From positions 98,597 through 162,596 of the forward strand of contig JAEYOJ010000076.1 in NCBI GenBank assembly GCA_023411815.1: a stretch of 64,000 nucleotides of DNA. Reading direction: 5' to 3'. This document shows positions 35,632 through 44,536 of this stretch, one piece after another. The position numbers and the translations under genes were made by a program. Source of the stretch: Pseudomonadota bacterium. GTDB taxonomy: Bacteria > Desulfobacterota > Desulfovibrionia > Desulfovibrionales > Desulfovibrionaceae. The notes under the pieces are model-generated. The model was given only the letters and a program-made list of their open reading frames with translations. It did not search any database and was not told where the DNA came from. The first letter of the stretch is position 1. Every line of letters begins with the position of its first letter.

Positions 35632-36002
35632 TGGCGATCCTTGCCTAGTTCGGCGATGGTCTGGGCAAAAGGAGCGGGCTGGCGCTTGAGCCGGGCCATG
35701 GCGACCATGGCCGAGACCAGCCCGGACAGCAGGAGCACGCCCGCGCACACGGCCAGGGCTATCAGGCGGTGCTCCTCGCCGGCCAGGAAGACCACGGCCA
35801 GCACGGCCAGCACGAGGCCCATGAAGAACAGGCCCAGGCCCAGCAGGGTCCAGACCAGGACCTGCACGAGCCTGAGCTGTTCTTCCTTGAACTCCAGCGA
35901 CAGCAGCCGCAATCGATTGTGCACGATGGCCAAGCCCAGATCCAGACCGCGCCTGGCGTTGTCTCCGGCATTGGCCATCAAGGCCAGAAGCTTGTGCAGC
36001 AC
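35601..36002 (-). CDS. YqjE-like / Phage_holin_3_6 superfamily membrane protein
   Basis: 133 residues. An amphipathic N-terminal part is followed by two strong helices, about 46-70 (LVQVLVWTLLGLGLFFMGLV) and 82-103 (LIALAVCAGVLLLSGLVSAM). It is a member of the YqjE group despite the holin-like Pfam name; no lysis role is implied. It lies 4 bases after the YqjD-like gene. In Enterobacteria the YqjD protein binds stationary-phase ribosomes at the membrane, so a stress-related membrane role is likely for the set. Confidence 0.8.
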   Translation of the reverse strand: MLHKLLALMANAGDNARRGLDLGLAIVHNRLRLLSLEFKEEQLRLVQVLVWTLLGLGLFFMGLVLAVLAVVFLAGEEHRLIALAVCAGVLLLSGLVSAMVAMARLKRQPAPFAQTIAELGKDRQWFSDRDSGA

Positions 36003-36006
36003 GCGG

Positions 36007-36300
36007 CTATTTCCTGCCCATGAGCCAGCCCAGGAACACGCCGACCAGCAGGGTCACGCCCATGGCCTGATAGGGATTGTCCCTGACCAGCTTGTCGGCG
36101 TTCCTGGCGTGGTTCTTCAGGCGGCCCTCAAGCTCCTCGTAGGCCTGCTCGGCCGACTGGAGGCTTTCTTCCAGCTTCTGGCGCGCCTGCTTGGTCTTCT
36201 GGTCCACCTCGCCGGAAGTGGCCTCGATAAGGCTTTGGGCGTTCTTGAGCAGGCTCTGGAAATCGCGGGACAGGTTTTCCTTGGTCTTGGAGATGTCCAT
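36007..36300 (-). CDS. ElaB/YqjD/DUF883-family membrane-anchored protein
   Basis: 97 residues. A long charged coiled coil over about residues 1-72 (KTKENLSRDFQSLLKNAQSL, KQARQKLEESLQSAEQAYEE) is followed by the family C-terminal anchor NPYQAMGVTLLVGVFLGWLM ending GRK. It is a tail-anchored inner-membrane protein that, in E. coli relatives, binds ribosomes in stationary phase. AAGGGAGGGACC precedes the ATG. First gene of the YqjD-YqjE-YqjK-like operon, divergent from a dynamin-like GTPase. Confidence 0.9.
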   Translation of the reverse strand: MDISKTKENLSRDFQSLLKNAQSLIEATSGEVDQKTKQARQKLEESLQSAEQAYEELEGRLKNHARNADKLVRDNPYQAMGVTLLVGVFLGWLMGRK

Positions 36301-36520
36301 GGTCCCTCCCTTGGTTCACGTTTATTAGGTAATCGTGCATCGCGCGAAAATTCCACGCTCATTGATAACAAGGAAAAGCCTACATGGGCAAGAAGTTACG
36401 CACGGCGGCCGGCGTGCCGGAGGCTGCATGCAATAATTTTGGAAGTCTTTTTGCCTGCATGCCCGCCTGGTGCTATGAGAGAGGATGGAATTGCGATCAC
36501 GCGCCCGTCGGAAGGAGCCT

Positions 36521-38260
36521 ATGAAGCCAGAAGTCATGCAGTTGCAGTACAGTCGGTTCAAGGAAAACATAGCGAGCCTGGTGGGCAGGCTGGTCGAACT
36601 ATGCGCCGAGGCCGGCGACGCCGCGCTGCTGGATGTCGCGCATGGGCTCGTGCGCAACGTCAACGCCCCCTTCCTGTTCGTGGTGGTGGGCGAGGTCAAG
36701 GCCGGCAAGTCGAGCTTCATCAATGCCCTGCTCGGCGAGGACATCTGCGCCGTGGCCCCGGACCCGTGCACCGACGTCATTCAAAAGATCGTGCACGCTC
36801 CACGCAGGAGCGAGCGCATCGTGTCCGACCAGGTGCGCGAGATCGGCCTGCCCAACGACATCCTGCGTGAAGTCGCCATCGTGGACACGCCGGGCACCAA
36901 CTCCATCATCGAGCGCCACCAGGAGATCACCGAGCGCTTCATCCCCGAGGCGGACCTGGCCGTCTTCGTGTTCCCGGCCGTGAACCCCTACGCGCGTTCG
37001 GCCTGGGAACTGTTCCGGCTGGTGCACAGCGACTGGCACAAGAAGATCATCTTCGTGCTCCAGCAGGCCGACCGGGCCAGCCCAGAGGAGCTGGAGGTGA
37101 ACCTGGCCCGCGTGGCCGAGTACGCCCGCGAACGGGGCGTGGACTCGCCGCGCATCTTTCCGGTCTCGGCCAGGCTGGCCGCCCAGGGCAGGCCCGGCAG
37201 CGGCATGGAAGAGGTCTGGTCCTACATCAATTCCACGGTCACGGGCGGCCGCCATTACGTGCTCAAGATGGAATCACTTATCACCACCGGCCTGCGCATC
37301 CTCGACGGCGTGCGGGAGGACCTGCTCGCTCACGCCGAGGCCCTGGACAAGGACCGCGCCGAGCGCCAGGCCATCGCGCGGGCAATGGAGCGCAGCAAGG
37401 AGTACTCCCTGCGCGACGCCGATCTGTTCAAGGCCAGGCTCGTGGAGGCCTACCGCCGCAACGCCCAGGACACCACGCAGGCTTTCCGCGAGGGCCTGTC
37501 CATCGGCAGCCTGGTGCGCTCGTCCGTGTCGGGCGCGTTCAAGCGCAAGCGGCCGCTCAACGACTGGCTGGAGGGCCTTGGCGCGACCTTCAACCAGCGC
37601 TTCTCGCGCGACGTGGAGGCCGTCTCGCGCGAGGCCGCCGGCCGCATCACCGAGAACATCTCGCGGGTCATGGAGATCCTGCTGGAAGAGCTCAAGTCAA
37701 CGCGCAGCCCCAGACCGCAGCACCTGGGCGTTTCCGGCATCACCAGCAAGCGCCTGGAGGTCATCAACACCTGCATCGACAACGTGCTGCTGCTTTTGCG
37801 CGACGAATCCCTGAGCGGCAAGCTGCGGCCCACGGGCCTGGAGCGCATGGGCGACCAGACCGTGGTGGGCGGATTCCTCACGGCCGTGGGCGCGATCATC
37901 GCCGCCACGGTGCACACGGCCTTCTTCGACGTCACGGGCGGCATCCTGTCCATGCTCGGCGCGCTCTTGGCCATCAACACCCTGACCCTCAAGCGCAGGG
38001 GCATCGTGCGCCGCTTCGAGCAGGGCTTCGACGAGGGCCGCGAACGCTTCGAGCGCGACCTGTCCGAGAATCTCTCGGCCCAGATCGAGGTCATCTATTC
38101 GGACCTGGAGCTGGCTTTCCAGCCCTTCTACGAGAACATCCGCGAGCGCGAGGAGCGGTTGGACACCCTGAAGGGCAAGGCCGCGGCACTGCGCCTGGCC
38201 CTGGAGGGCGAGCTATCCGGCGCGCGGTCCCTGATCGAGGCCCAGGAGCGAGCGGGATAG
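36521..38260 (+). CDS. Bacterial dynamin-like GTPase
   Basis: 579 residues from MKPEVMQLQYSRFKENI, GGAAGGAGCCT upstream. GTPase domain: G1 GEVKAGKSSFIN (about 57-68), G2 Thr in DPCTDVIQK, G3 DTPG (about 122), G4-like QQAD instead of the usual TKxD. A long helical stalk follows (about 250-440), then a hydrophobic paddle at about 449-490 (VVGGFLTAVGAIIAATVHTA, TGGILSMLGALLAINTLTL) and a returning helix. Such proteins remodel or protect membranes. It is divergent from the membrane-stress trio. No defence system is adjacent. Confidence 0.9.
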   Translation: MKPEVMQLQYSRFKENIASLVGRLVELCAEAGDAALLDVAHGLVRNVNAPFLFVVVGEVKAGKSSFINALLGEDICAVAPDPCTDVIQKIVHAPRRSERIVSDQVREIGLPNDILREVAIVDTPGTNSIIERHQEITERFIPEADLAVFVFPAVNPYARSAWELFRLVHSDWHKKIIFVLQQADRASPEELEVNLARVAEYARERGVDSPRIFPVSARLAAQGRPGSGMEEVWSYINSTVTGGRHYVLKMESLITTGLRILDGVREDLLAHAEALDKDRAERQAIARAMERSKEYSLRDADLFKARLVEAYRRNAQDTTQAFREGLSIGSLVRSSVSGAFKRKRPLNDWLEGLGATFNQRFSRDVEAVSREAAGRITENISRVMEILLEELKSTRSPRPQHLGVSGITSKRLEVINTCIDNVLLLLRDESLSGKLRPTGLERMGDQTVVGGFLTAVGAIIAATVHTAFFDVTGGILSMLGALLAINTLTLKRRGIVRRFEQGFDEGRERFERDLSENLSAQIEVIYSDLELAFQPFYENIREREERLDTLKGKAAALRLALEGELSGARSLIEAQERAG

Positions 38261-38265
38261 GGCGG

Positions 38266-39030
38266 TTATAAAGTCCTGAGCGTGGCCAGCTCGCAGCTCT
38301 TTTCGTCGGGCTCGTAGGCCGTGTCGCCGATGCTCGTGACCGGCCGCATGCCGATGAGCGAGTTGAGCACGTAGGCGTGGCGGAATTCGGGCAGTTCGGC
38401 CAGGCGGATGGCTCTGTGCCGGATGGGCAGAGCCCCGGCCGCGCGGGCCAGGGAGACGCTTCTCAGGGTGAAGTCGCTCTTGGGAGCAACGAAGCCCGCG
38501 CCGTCGGAGAAAAGCAGGGCGCAGGCCGAGGTTTCCAGCACGTGGCCCGTGGAGTCGGTCAGCAGGGCGTCGTCGCGGCCCTGCTGCAGGGCGTGGCGCT
38601 TGGCCAGCACGTTGTGCATGTAGTTCATGCTCTTGTGGCCGCTCAGATAGGACTCCTGGTGCCAGGGGTACACGGCCAGGCGGTAGGTGCGGCCGGGCTC
38701 GGGCTGCCAGGGGCTGACCTGGATGAGCGGTTGGGCCCGCTGGCCGAAGTCCGCCACCGGGTAGAAGATGTTCACCTTGGCCGTCCCGCCGGCAAGGCCG
38801 TTGCGCTGCAGCAGCTCGGCCACGACCTCCTCCCAGGGCGCCTTGGCGTAGGCGATCTGAAAATGCTCCAGGGAGTGGAATACGCGCTCCAGGTGCGCGT
38901 CCAGATAGCGGATCATCTGACCGCTGTAATAAAGAGTTTCGAAGAAGCCCACTCCGAAGCGCACATGCAGGTCGTCAGGGCTGACCTGCCAGCCGTCCGC
39001 CACGTATTCGCCCTTGTAGTAGAAGATCAT
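38266..39030 (-). CDS. pabC: Aminodeoxychorismate lyase (class IV aminotransferase)
   Basis: 254 residues, a PLP fold type IV enzyme. The PLP lysine is in HKSMNYMHNVLAKRHA and the phosphate-binding region is near LTDSTGHVLETSACALLF. It is the third gene of pabA-pabB-pabC, overlapping pabB by ATGA, so the product is assigned as the lyase giving p-aminobenzoate and pyruvate rather than a branched-chain aminotransferase. It ends 5 bases from the convergent dynamin-like gene. Confidence 0.9.
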   Translation of the reverse strand: MIFYYKGEYVADGWQVSPDDLHVRFGVGFFETLYYSGQMIRYLDAHLERVFHSLEHFQIAYAKAPWEEVVAELLQRNGLAGGTAKVNIFYPVADFGQRAQPLIQVSPWQPEPGRTYRLAVYPWHQESYLSGHKSMNYMHNVLAKRHALQQGRDDALLTDSTGHVLETSACALLFSDGAGFVAPKSDFTLRSVSLARAAGALPIRHRAIRLAELPEFRHAYVLNSLIGMRPVTSIGDTAYEPDEKSCELATLRTL

Positions 39031-40352
39031 CGCTCGCCGACCCCGAGGAGTTGAAGGAATTTCTCGGCCTTGGCCAGTGTCTCCGCGTACTCGCCGGAAG
39101 GGGTTGAGTCCATGACTATGCCGCTGCCAGCATAGAAATGGAAGAAACCCGCACGGGTGTCAAGGAAGCCCGTGCGGATGGCCACGGAGCTGTCCATGTC
39201 GCGCGGGCCGTAAATGGCGAGCAGCGTGCCGCAGTACACGCCGCGGCCGTGGGGCTCCAGGGCGTCTATGATCTCGCAGGAGCGCTTCTTGGGGCAGCCC
39301 GTGACCGAGCCCGGCGGAAAGGCGTCCAGCAGCAGGTCGAGCACCGTGCAGCCGGGCTTGAGCCTGCCCGTCACGTCCGAGTGCATCTGGAGCAGGTTGT
39401 CCACGCGGAACACCGATTTGTGGTTATCCACGCGCACCGTGCCGTATTCGCAGTGGGCGCTGATGTCGTTGCGCACCAGGTCCACGATCATGGACAGCTC
39501 GGCGTCCTCCTTGGACGAGGCGCGCAGGGCCTGCTCCGCCGCGGCCGCTTCCCGGCTCCCGAACCACGCCTCCAGATGCCTGGTGCCCTTGATGGGCTGG
39601 GAGAGCACTTGGCCGTCGCGCACGCGCATGAAGCGCTCGGGCGAGGTGGAGACGATGCGGAAGGGCCCGCTCTCCATGTAGCCGTAATAGGCCGCCGGAT
39701 GCCGGCGGGCCAGGTCCAGGAACAGCCCGTAGGCGTCCAGGCCCCCTGCTTCGGCCGTGAAGCGGATGGACAGGTTGAGCTGGTAGGTGTCGCCGTCGCG
39801 GATGCGCTCCTGGGCTTGGCGCACGGCGGCCTCGTAGCCCTGCCGATCGAGACTGGCCGAAGCCAGCCTGCCCAGGCTCCTGGGCCGCAGGCCCTCTTGC
39901 CGGGCGCTCCCGCCAGGGGCCGGACTTTGCGCCGCCTTGCCAGCAGCCTCGGCGGCCCGCTCCAGCAGGGCAACCACCCGGCCGTCCAGGAGCTTCCGGC
40001 CGATCAGGTGAGCTTGTCCCGCCTCGTAGATGAGATAGGTCTCGTACTTCTTGAGGTGCCCCAGCGGGAAATCCGAGTCCTTGGCCGGCGTAAGGCCCAG
40101 CAGCCGCAGGCCGTACTCGTAGCCCAGGAAGCCAACGGCCGGACGCTCGTCCGCGAAGAGAAAACGCTCCAGCTCCTCGCGGCCGGTGGAGGCCCGCACT
40201 GTCAGCTCGTCCTTGGGTCCGAGCCCGGCCAGGAAGGAAACGCTTCCGCCCGCGGCGGACAGGAGCACGTCCACCCCGCCCGCGCGGCCCAAGTCTTCCA
40301 GGAAAGACAGGGCCAGCGTTTCCGGCAGCTCAAAGCAGTTCGCGCAGGGCAT
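39027..40352 (-). CDS. pabB: Aminodeoxychorismate synthase component I
   Basis: 441 residues. The chorismate-binding domain spans about residues 170-441. It has PIKGT (in SQPIKGTRHLE), whose lysine distinguishes PabB from anthranilate synthase TrpE (PIAGT), plus ELSMIVDLVRNDIS and the C-terminal FHFYAGSGIVMDSTPSGEYA. It converts chorismate and PabA-derived ammonia to 4-amino-4-deoxychorismate for folate. It overlaps pabA by 23 bases and pabC by 4. Confidence 0.93.
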   Translation of the reverse strand: MPCANCFELPETLALSFLEDLGRAGGVDVLLSAAGGSVSFLAGLGPKDELTVRASTGREELERFLFADERPAVGFLGYEYGLRLLGLTPAKDSDFPLGHLKKYETYLIYEAGQAHLIGRKLLDGRVVALLERAAEAAGKAAQSPAPGGSARQEGLRPRSLGRLASASLDRQGYEAAVRQAQERIRDGDTYQLNLSIRFTAEAGGLDAYGLFLDLARRHPAAYYGYMESGPFRIVSTSPERFMRVRDGQVLSQPIKGTRHLEAWFGSREAAAAEQALRASSKEDAELSMIVDLVRNDISAHCEYGTVRVDNHKSVFRVDNLLQMHSDVTGRLKPGCTVLDLLLDAFPPGSVTGCPKKRSCEIIDALEPHGRGVYCGTLLAIYGPRDMDSSVAIRTGFLDTRAGFFHFYAGSGIVMDSTPSGEYAETLAKAEKFLQLLGVGER

Positions 40353-40878
40353 GGCGTATGAAGACCTCGCCGTTTCCGGTCAGGAACGATTCCGGGTGAA
40401 ACTGGTAGCCGAGGAAGGGCCTGCTGCCATGGCGCAAGGCCATGAGCATGCCGTTGTCCGTGGCCGCGAAAGCCTCCAGCCCATGACCCAGCCGGGAGAT
40501 GTGCAGTGAATGGTAGCGGGCCACGCGCTCGCGGCGATCCAGGAAGCCTATGTCCTCGGCCCTGCCGTGCACGCAGCCCGGAAGCCGTTCGGTGCGCCCG
40601 CCGAAGCACTCGTTGATGATCTGCATGCCCAGGCACACGCCGAGCACCGGCGTGTCGGCCTCGCCCTGTTCGCGATCGGCGAACAGCGGCGCATAGGCAG
40701 GGTACTCACGGGGATGGCCCGGCCCCGGCGAAATGACCAGCATGTCGCACTCGGCGGCTAGATCGGCCTGGAAACGGGCATAGGGCAACACCTCGGGCGC
40801 GCGGCCCACGGTCGCGGCAAGCAGATGCTCCAGGTTGCGCGTGAAGCTGTCCTCGTTGTCCACCAACAGGATGCGCAC
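40330..40878 (-). CDS. pabA: Aminodeoxychorismate synthase component II (glutamine amidotransferase)
   Basis: 182 residues, class-I glutamine amidotransferase. The nucleophile is Cys82 in GVCLGMQ, the oxyanion strand is in ISPGPGHP, and the catalytic His/Glu are in GYQFHPES. It makes ammonia for PabB. Since only one such subunit is near, it may also serve TrpE elsewhere. First gene of the pabABC operon. AGGAGGAAAT precedes the ATG at 40878. Confidence 0.93.
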   Translation of the reverse strand: MRILLVDNEDSFTRNLEHLLAATVGRAPEVLPYARFQADLAAECDMLVISPGPGHPREYPAYAPLFADREQGEADTPVLGVCLGMQIINECFGGRTERLPGCVHGRAEDIGFLDRRERVARYHSLHISRLGHGLEAFAATDNGMLMALRHGSRPFLGYQFHPESFLTGNGEVFIRHALRELL

Positions 40879-40985
40879 ATTTCCTCCTGAACCGCGACAA
40901 GAACATCAAAGGACTTCGAGAGCAAGCCCTTGAGCGCCCGAGCTTCGTGAGGAACCGGGACTGCGGCGCCTTGCGAATGAAGGGT

Positions 40986-41064
40986 CCAGGGGAATTATTT
41001 CCCTGGCGGGAGAGAGTCCGAGAGAGGGCAGCGCCCTCTCTCGGTTCAAATGCGAATTGCTCTG
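40986..41064. repeat. Two-hairpin repeat (Y+X order) upstream of the phage module
   Basis: CCAGGG/CCCTGG (40986-41006) and a perfect 10-bp GAGAGAGGGC/GCCCTCTCTC (41020-41042), followed by GCGAATTGCTCTGG. It is nearly identical to 11908-11955. Here it lies in a divergent spacer, between pabA and the phage promoter, so it may insulate the module. Confidence 0.72.
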
Positions 41065-41159
41065 GATGCCGCGTGCAGGCCGGGATCACGCTCGCGGCAT
41101 TGCCTGGAGCCAAGGGGCTGTCATGAGCGCGATTTGTACGCAAAAAAGGAACAAAAGAC

Positions 41160-41188
41160 TTGCTTAGGATGTGCATATAGCGTACAAT
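41160..41188 (+). promoter_or_regulatory. Sigma-70-type promoter of the phage structural module
   Basis: TTGCTT, exactly 17 bases, TACAAT (5 of 6). It lies in an A-rich stretch and would start transcription near 41195, about 40 bases before the portal ATG. No operator palindrome is evident, so host-type constitutive or growth-phase control is possible. Confidence 0.6.
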
Positions 41189-41235
41189 ATGTTCTTATGA
41201 AGCGGCATTCACGTCACCACAACCAGGCGGGGATC

Positions 41236-43002
41236 ATGACCGAACCGAGCACCACACAGGCTGCGAATCTGGGCCCCGTGTTGCGCGGGCTGTTCCGCGA
41301 GGCCGAGGCGGGCCGGCGCGACACCGAGGAGCGCTGGCTGCGCGACCTGCGCCAGTACAAGGGCGTTTACGACCCGGAAGTGGCCGCGCGCCTGCACCCC
41401 AGGCGCAGCAAGGCTTTTTTGCGCCTGACCAGGGCCAAGGTCAAGGCGGCCGATGCCAGGCTCATGGACGTACTCTTCCCCGGCGCGGGCGAGCGCAATT
41501 GGTCCATCGCACCCACTCCCGTACCCGAGATCGACGTGCGCCGCACGGGCGAGATCGTGGCCCGCCTGCGCCTCGAAACCGGCAGCGATCCGGGCGAGCG
41601 CGAAGTGGCCGTTGCCCTGCGCGCCGAGGCATCCAGGGCCTGCGAGGCCATGCAGCGCGAGATGGAGGACCAGCTCGCTGAAAGCCGCTACCGCGAGGTG
41701 GTGCGCGAGGTCATCCATTCTGGCAATCTGTACGGTACAGGCGTACTCAAGGGTCCGCTCGTATCCCGCGTGCAGGCCCCGGCCTGGACGCGCGGCCGCA
41801 ACGGGGCCGGCTGGCGTCTGTCCGTGCGCGAGCGGTTGCGGCCGTTTCTGGAGTTCGTGCCCCTGTGGGACATCTATCCCGACCCTGCGGCGCGCGGCCT
41901 GAGCGAGGCGCGCTTCCTGTTCCAGCGCCATCTCATGACCCGTCAGGACCTCCTGGCCCTGGCCGCCCGGCCGGACTTCGACGGCGCGGCCATCGAGGCC
42001 CATCTGGCCGCGCACCCGGGAGGCGACGCCGGGATCAAGGCCCATGAGTCCGGGTTGGCCATGGCCGGTCCGAGCCAGTCGCTGAACCAACCGTCCGGCC
42101 GCTATGAGGTCCTGGAGTTCTGGGGCTTCCTGGAGCCCGAGGAGTTGGCCGCCGTCGGCGCGGTTCTGGACGAAGATGAAGGCGAAGCATTCGCCGGAGC
42201 GCCGGCCAACCTCTGGCTGCTGGTCGACACGGTGGTCAAGGCCGTGGCCGCGCCGCTGCCCGGCCAGCGCTGGCCCTACCATTTCTACTACTTCGACAAG
42301 GACGAAACGAGCATCTTCGGCGAAGGGCTGGCCTCCATCATGCGCGACCCGCAGCACCTGTTCAACGCCAGCGTGCGGGCCATGCTGGACAACGCGGCCA
42401 TCAGCGCCGGGCCGCAGATCGAGGTCAACCAGGATCTGCTGCCCGAAGGCGAGGACCCCACGGACATCCACCCCTTCCGGGTCTGGCTGCGCTCGGGCGC
42501 GGGCCTGGACGCCCAGTACCCGGCCGTGCGCGTGTCCACGCTGCCCAGCCACGCCGAGGAGCTCATGGCCATGGCCCGGCTGTTCGAGGCCTACGCCCAC
42601 GAGACCACGGGCATCCCGAGCGCCATGCACTCGGAGTTCGACGCGGCGGCCGGCACCGTGCGCGGGCTGTCCATGCTCCTGTCAGCGGCGAGCATAGCCC
42701 TCAAGGACCAGATCAAGCACTTCGACGACGGTGTGACCAGGCCGTTCATCACGGCCCTGTACCACTGGAACATGCTCTTTTCGGACAACGAGGAACTCAA
42801 GGGCGACTACCGGGTGCTGGCGCACGGCTGGTCCAGCCTCATCGCCCGTGAGTTGTCCGTGGAGCAGCTCGACGCCTTCGCCGCCTCCACGGCCAACAGT
42901 CTGGACGCGCCGTTCATCCGGCGCGGCGAGCTGCTGCGGCGCAGGGCAGCCGCGCGGGGATTGGGAGAAGATATCGTAAGGCCCGATGGGGAAGTGCAAT
43001 AA
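41236..43002 (+). CDS. Phage portal (head-tail connector) protein
   Basis: 588 residues from MTEPSTTQAANLGPVLRGLF. This start fits a 40-base leader and the GGCGGGGATC site; ATG 41197 would be almost leaderless. The protein has podovirus portal features: an N-terminal helical part (RRSKAFLRLTRAKVKAADAR), the central FVPLWDIYPDPAARGLSEAR, FYYFDKDETSIFGEGLASIM, and the C-terminal ETTGIPSAMHSEFDAAAGTV. It would form the dodecameric ring at one capsid vertex. Normally a terminase gene sits directly upstream, but here only the promoter does. Confidence 0.85.
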   Translation: MTEPSTTQAANLGPVLRGLFREAEAGRRDTEERWLRDLRQYKGVYDPEVAARLHPRRSKAFLRLTRAKVKAADARLMDVLFPGAGERNWSIAPTPVPEIDVRRTGEIVARLRLETGSDPGEREVAVALRAEASRACEAMQREMEDQLAESRYREVVREVIHSGNLYGTGVLKGPLVSRVQAPAWTRGRNGAGWRLSVRERLRPFLEFVPLWDIYPDPAARGLSEARFLFQRHLMTRQDLLALAARPDFDGAAIEAHLAAHPGGDAGIKAHESGLAMAGPSQSLNQPSGRYEVLEFWGFLEPEELAAVGAVLDEDEGEAFAGAPANLWLLVDTVVKAVAAPLPGQRWPYHFYYFDKDETSIFGEGLASIMRDPQHLFNASVRAMLDNAAISAGPQIEVNQDLLPEGEDPTDIHPFRVWLRSGAGLDAQYPAVRVSTLPSHAEELMAMARLFEAYAHETTGIPSAMHSEFDAAAGTVRGLSMLLSAASIALKDQIKHFDDGVTRPFITALYHWNMLFSDNEELKGDYRVLAHGWSSLIARELSVEQLDAFAASTANSLDAPFIRRGELLRRRAAARGLGEDIVRPDGEVQ

Positions 43003-43018
43003 ACGAACTGAGGATAAT

Positions 43019-43060
43019 TCCTCCGGTGGCCGGGGGGAATCCATTCCCCCCGGACTCCCC
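43019..43060 (-). repeat. Type C hairpin repeat after the portal gene (inverted copy)
   Basis: Perfect 10-bp stem CCGGGGGGAA/TTCCCCCCGG with a 4-base loop (43030-43053), preceded by TCCTCCGGTGG, which is the reverse of the CCGCCGGAGG tail seen at 49914 and 53468. It separates the portal gene from the next cistron. Confidence 0.72.
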
Positions 43061-43132
43061 GCAGTGCGGCCAAGGGGCAAGTGCCTGTCCTTGCATTGCG
43101 ACGCCTTGAGGGAGCGAGGGTATTATGTGGAA

Positions 43133-43366
43133 ATGCAGTCTCGAAGCTGTCTGATCGCCTGCCGCCAGGAACGCGATACGAGCGCGGGCAAGGCCTTTCT
43201 GGCCTTGCTGCGCGAGCGCGCCGCCGCCTCGCGCGAACGCCTTGTGCGTGCCGCGCCCGAGCAGGTGGCCCGTCTTCAGGGCGCGGTGCTGGCCCTGGAG
43301 GACATCGTCCGCGACATTGAGTCCGACGCGCCGGCAGGCCCCGCGCCCGATGGCGGCTACGCCTGA
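43133..43366 (+). CDS. Small helical phage-module protein, 77 residues
   Basis: It starts MQSRSCLIACRQERDTSAGK and is Arg/Ala-rich and helical (FLALLRERAAASRERLVRAA), with an acidic C-terminus. The size and position between portal and scaffold resemble small head proteins or minor accessory genes of podovirus-type clusters, but there is no diagnostic motif. The ribosome site is weak (GTGG near the ATG). It ends 42 bases before the scaffold start. Confidence 0.6.
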   Translation: MQSRSCLIACRQERDTSAGKAFLALLRERAAASRERLVRAAPEQVARLQGAVLALEDIVRDIESDAPAGPAPDGGYA

Positions 43367-43408
43367 TCGCCCGGCGCTGGACCATAACGTGTGACCCAGG
43401 AGGAATTG

Positions 43409-44377
43409 ATGGTCGAGGAACGCACAGGAGACGACATGGATTTCGGCCAGGCTTTCGCCCAGGCCGCCGGACTGCCCAGGCCCACCAAGGAAGACGCCGA
43501 GGTGGCCCCGGAGCCGACCCGAGCCGGTGCGCAAGACGCCCAGGCGCGGGAGGACGCGGCAGAAAACCGGAACGCGCCGGAGCGGCTTGCGTCTTCCGCC
43601 GGGCCGGCGGAAGACGCGCACGACAGCCCCACGGACGAGACTGCCCCGGACGATGCAGCGGGCTACAGGCAGCTCTATGAGCGCGAACGCCAGCGGCTCA
43701 GGAGCTTCCAGGGCCGCTACCGCAAGGAAAAGGAGCGCTGGCTCGCCGAGCGCGCCTCGCTGCTGGAGGCGCTTACCCGCGCGGATAACGTCGCGACCTC
43801 CGAGGGCGAGCCCAGCCCGGCCGGGCAAGACGATCAGCCTGTCCAGGCCGAGTCCTCCGGTCATTCCAAGCAGGTCGCTCAGCCTGGGCAGGTGCGCGAG
43901 CCCGAAGCGTCGCCCGCGCCCATAGGCTCTCCGCTGGCCGACAACCCGGAACTGGCTCGGGCCATCTGCGCCATGGTCCGCGCCACGGTCGAGGAGCTTG
44001 GCCGCCCGGTGCTGGCCAGCCTGGAGGCCGAGCGACACATGCGGCGCATCGCCGCCGCCCATCCCGACTGGGAGAGGCTGGCCGCAGGCCCCGAGCTCTC
44101 GGAATGGATCGAGAGACAGCCAGACTATCTGGCCGCTTCCCTTCGCCGGGTAGTCGAGAGCGGCAGCGCCGACGAGGTGATCGACCTGCTCACGCGCTTC
44201 AAACAGGACCAGGGCCTGTCAACGGATACCGGTCAAAAGGCCCTGAACCAGGCCCGCCGCGAGCGCGAGGCCGAACGCGCGGCCGCCGTGCCCTCGCGCA
44301 GCGCCGGACCGGCCAAGGGCCGTCCGGACAAGGGCGATTTCCGCGCCGCCTGGTCCGAGGCCGCCTCGTCCAGGTAG
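43409..44377 (+). CDS. Scaffold-like capsid assembly protein
   Basis: 322 residues from MVEERTGDDMDFGQAFAQAA, AGGAGGAATTG directly upstream. It is acidic and proline/alanine-rich over residues 20-90, then a strong coiled coil (LYERERQRLRSFQGRYRKEK) at about 88-120, a second low-complexity stretch, and a helical C-terminus ending KGRPDKGDFRAAWSEAASSR. This composition (disordered-coiled coil-basic tail) and position just before the capsid gene are those of phage scaffolding proteins. Function inferred from context and composition. Confidence 0.7.
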   Translation: MVEERTGDDMDFGQAFAQAAGLPRPTKEDAEVAPEPTRAGAQDAQAREDAAENRNAPERLASSAGPAEDAHDSPTDETAPDDAAGYRQLYERERQRLRSFQGRYRKEKERWLAERASLLEALTRADNVATSEGEPSPAGQDDQPVQAESSGHSKQVAQPGQVREPEASPAPIGSPLADNPELARAICAMVRATVEELGRPVLASLEAERHMRRIAAAHPDWERLAAGPELSEWIERQPDYLAASLRRVVESGSADEVIDLLTRFKQDQGLSTDTGQKALNQARREREAERAAAVPSRSAGPAKGRPDKGDFRAAWSEAASSR

Positions 44378-44536
44378 CTCGATCCGCCTCTTCGCCTCCT
44401 GCCTTCATCGGGTGTCCCGCGCACGCCAGGCCTACCCCCTTCCCTGGACACGCGGCCCCTGATCCCGCCATCCCCCGCTCACGCGGGCCCATGGCTCCTT
44501 CTCAGTCACAAACCGAGAACAAAGGAGCCCATCCAT

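Noticed and set aside
35601..36002. Holin (Phage_holin_3_6) as evidence of a second prophage
   Set aside because: The gene sits in a YqjD/YqjE/YqjK-like order with a DUF883 gene. That family name is historical and does not imply phage lysis.
36521..38260. Dynamin-like GTPase as part of an anti-phage defence island
   Set aside because: Neighbours are pabABC, a membrane-stress trio and a GNAT. No nuclease, restriction, toxin or CRISPR component is near.
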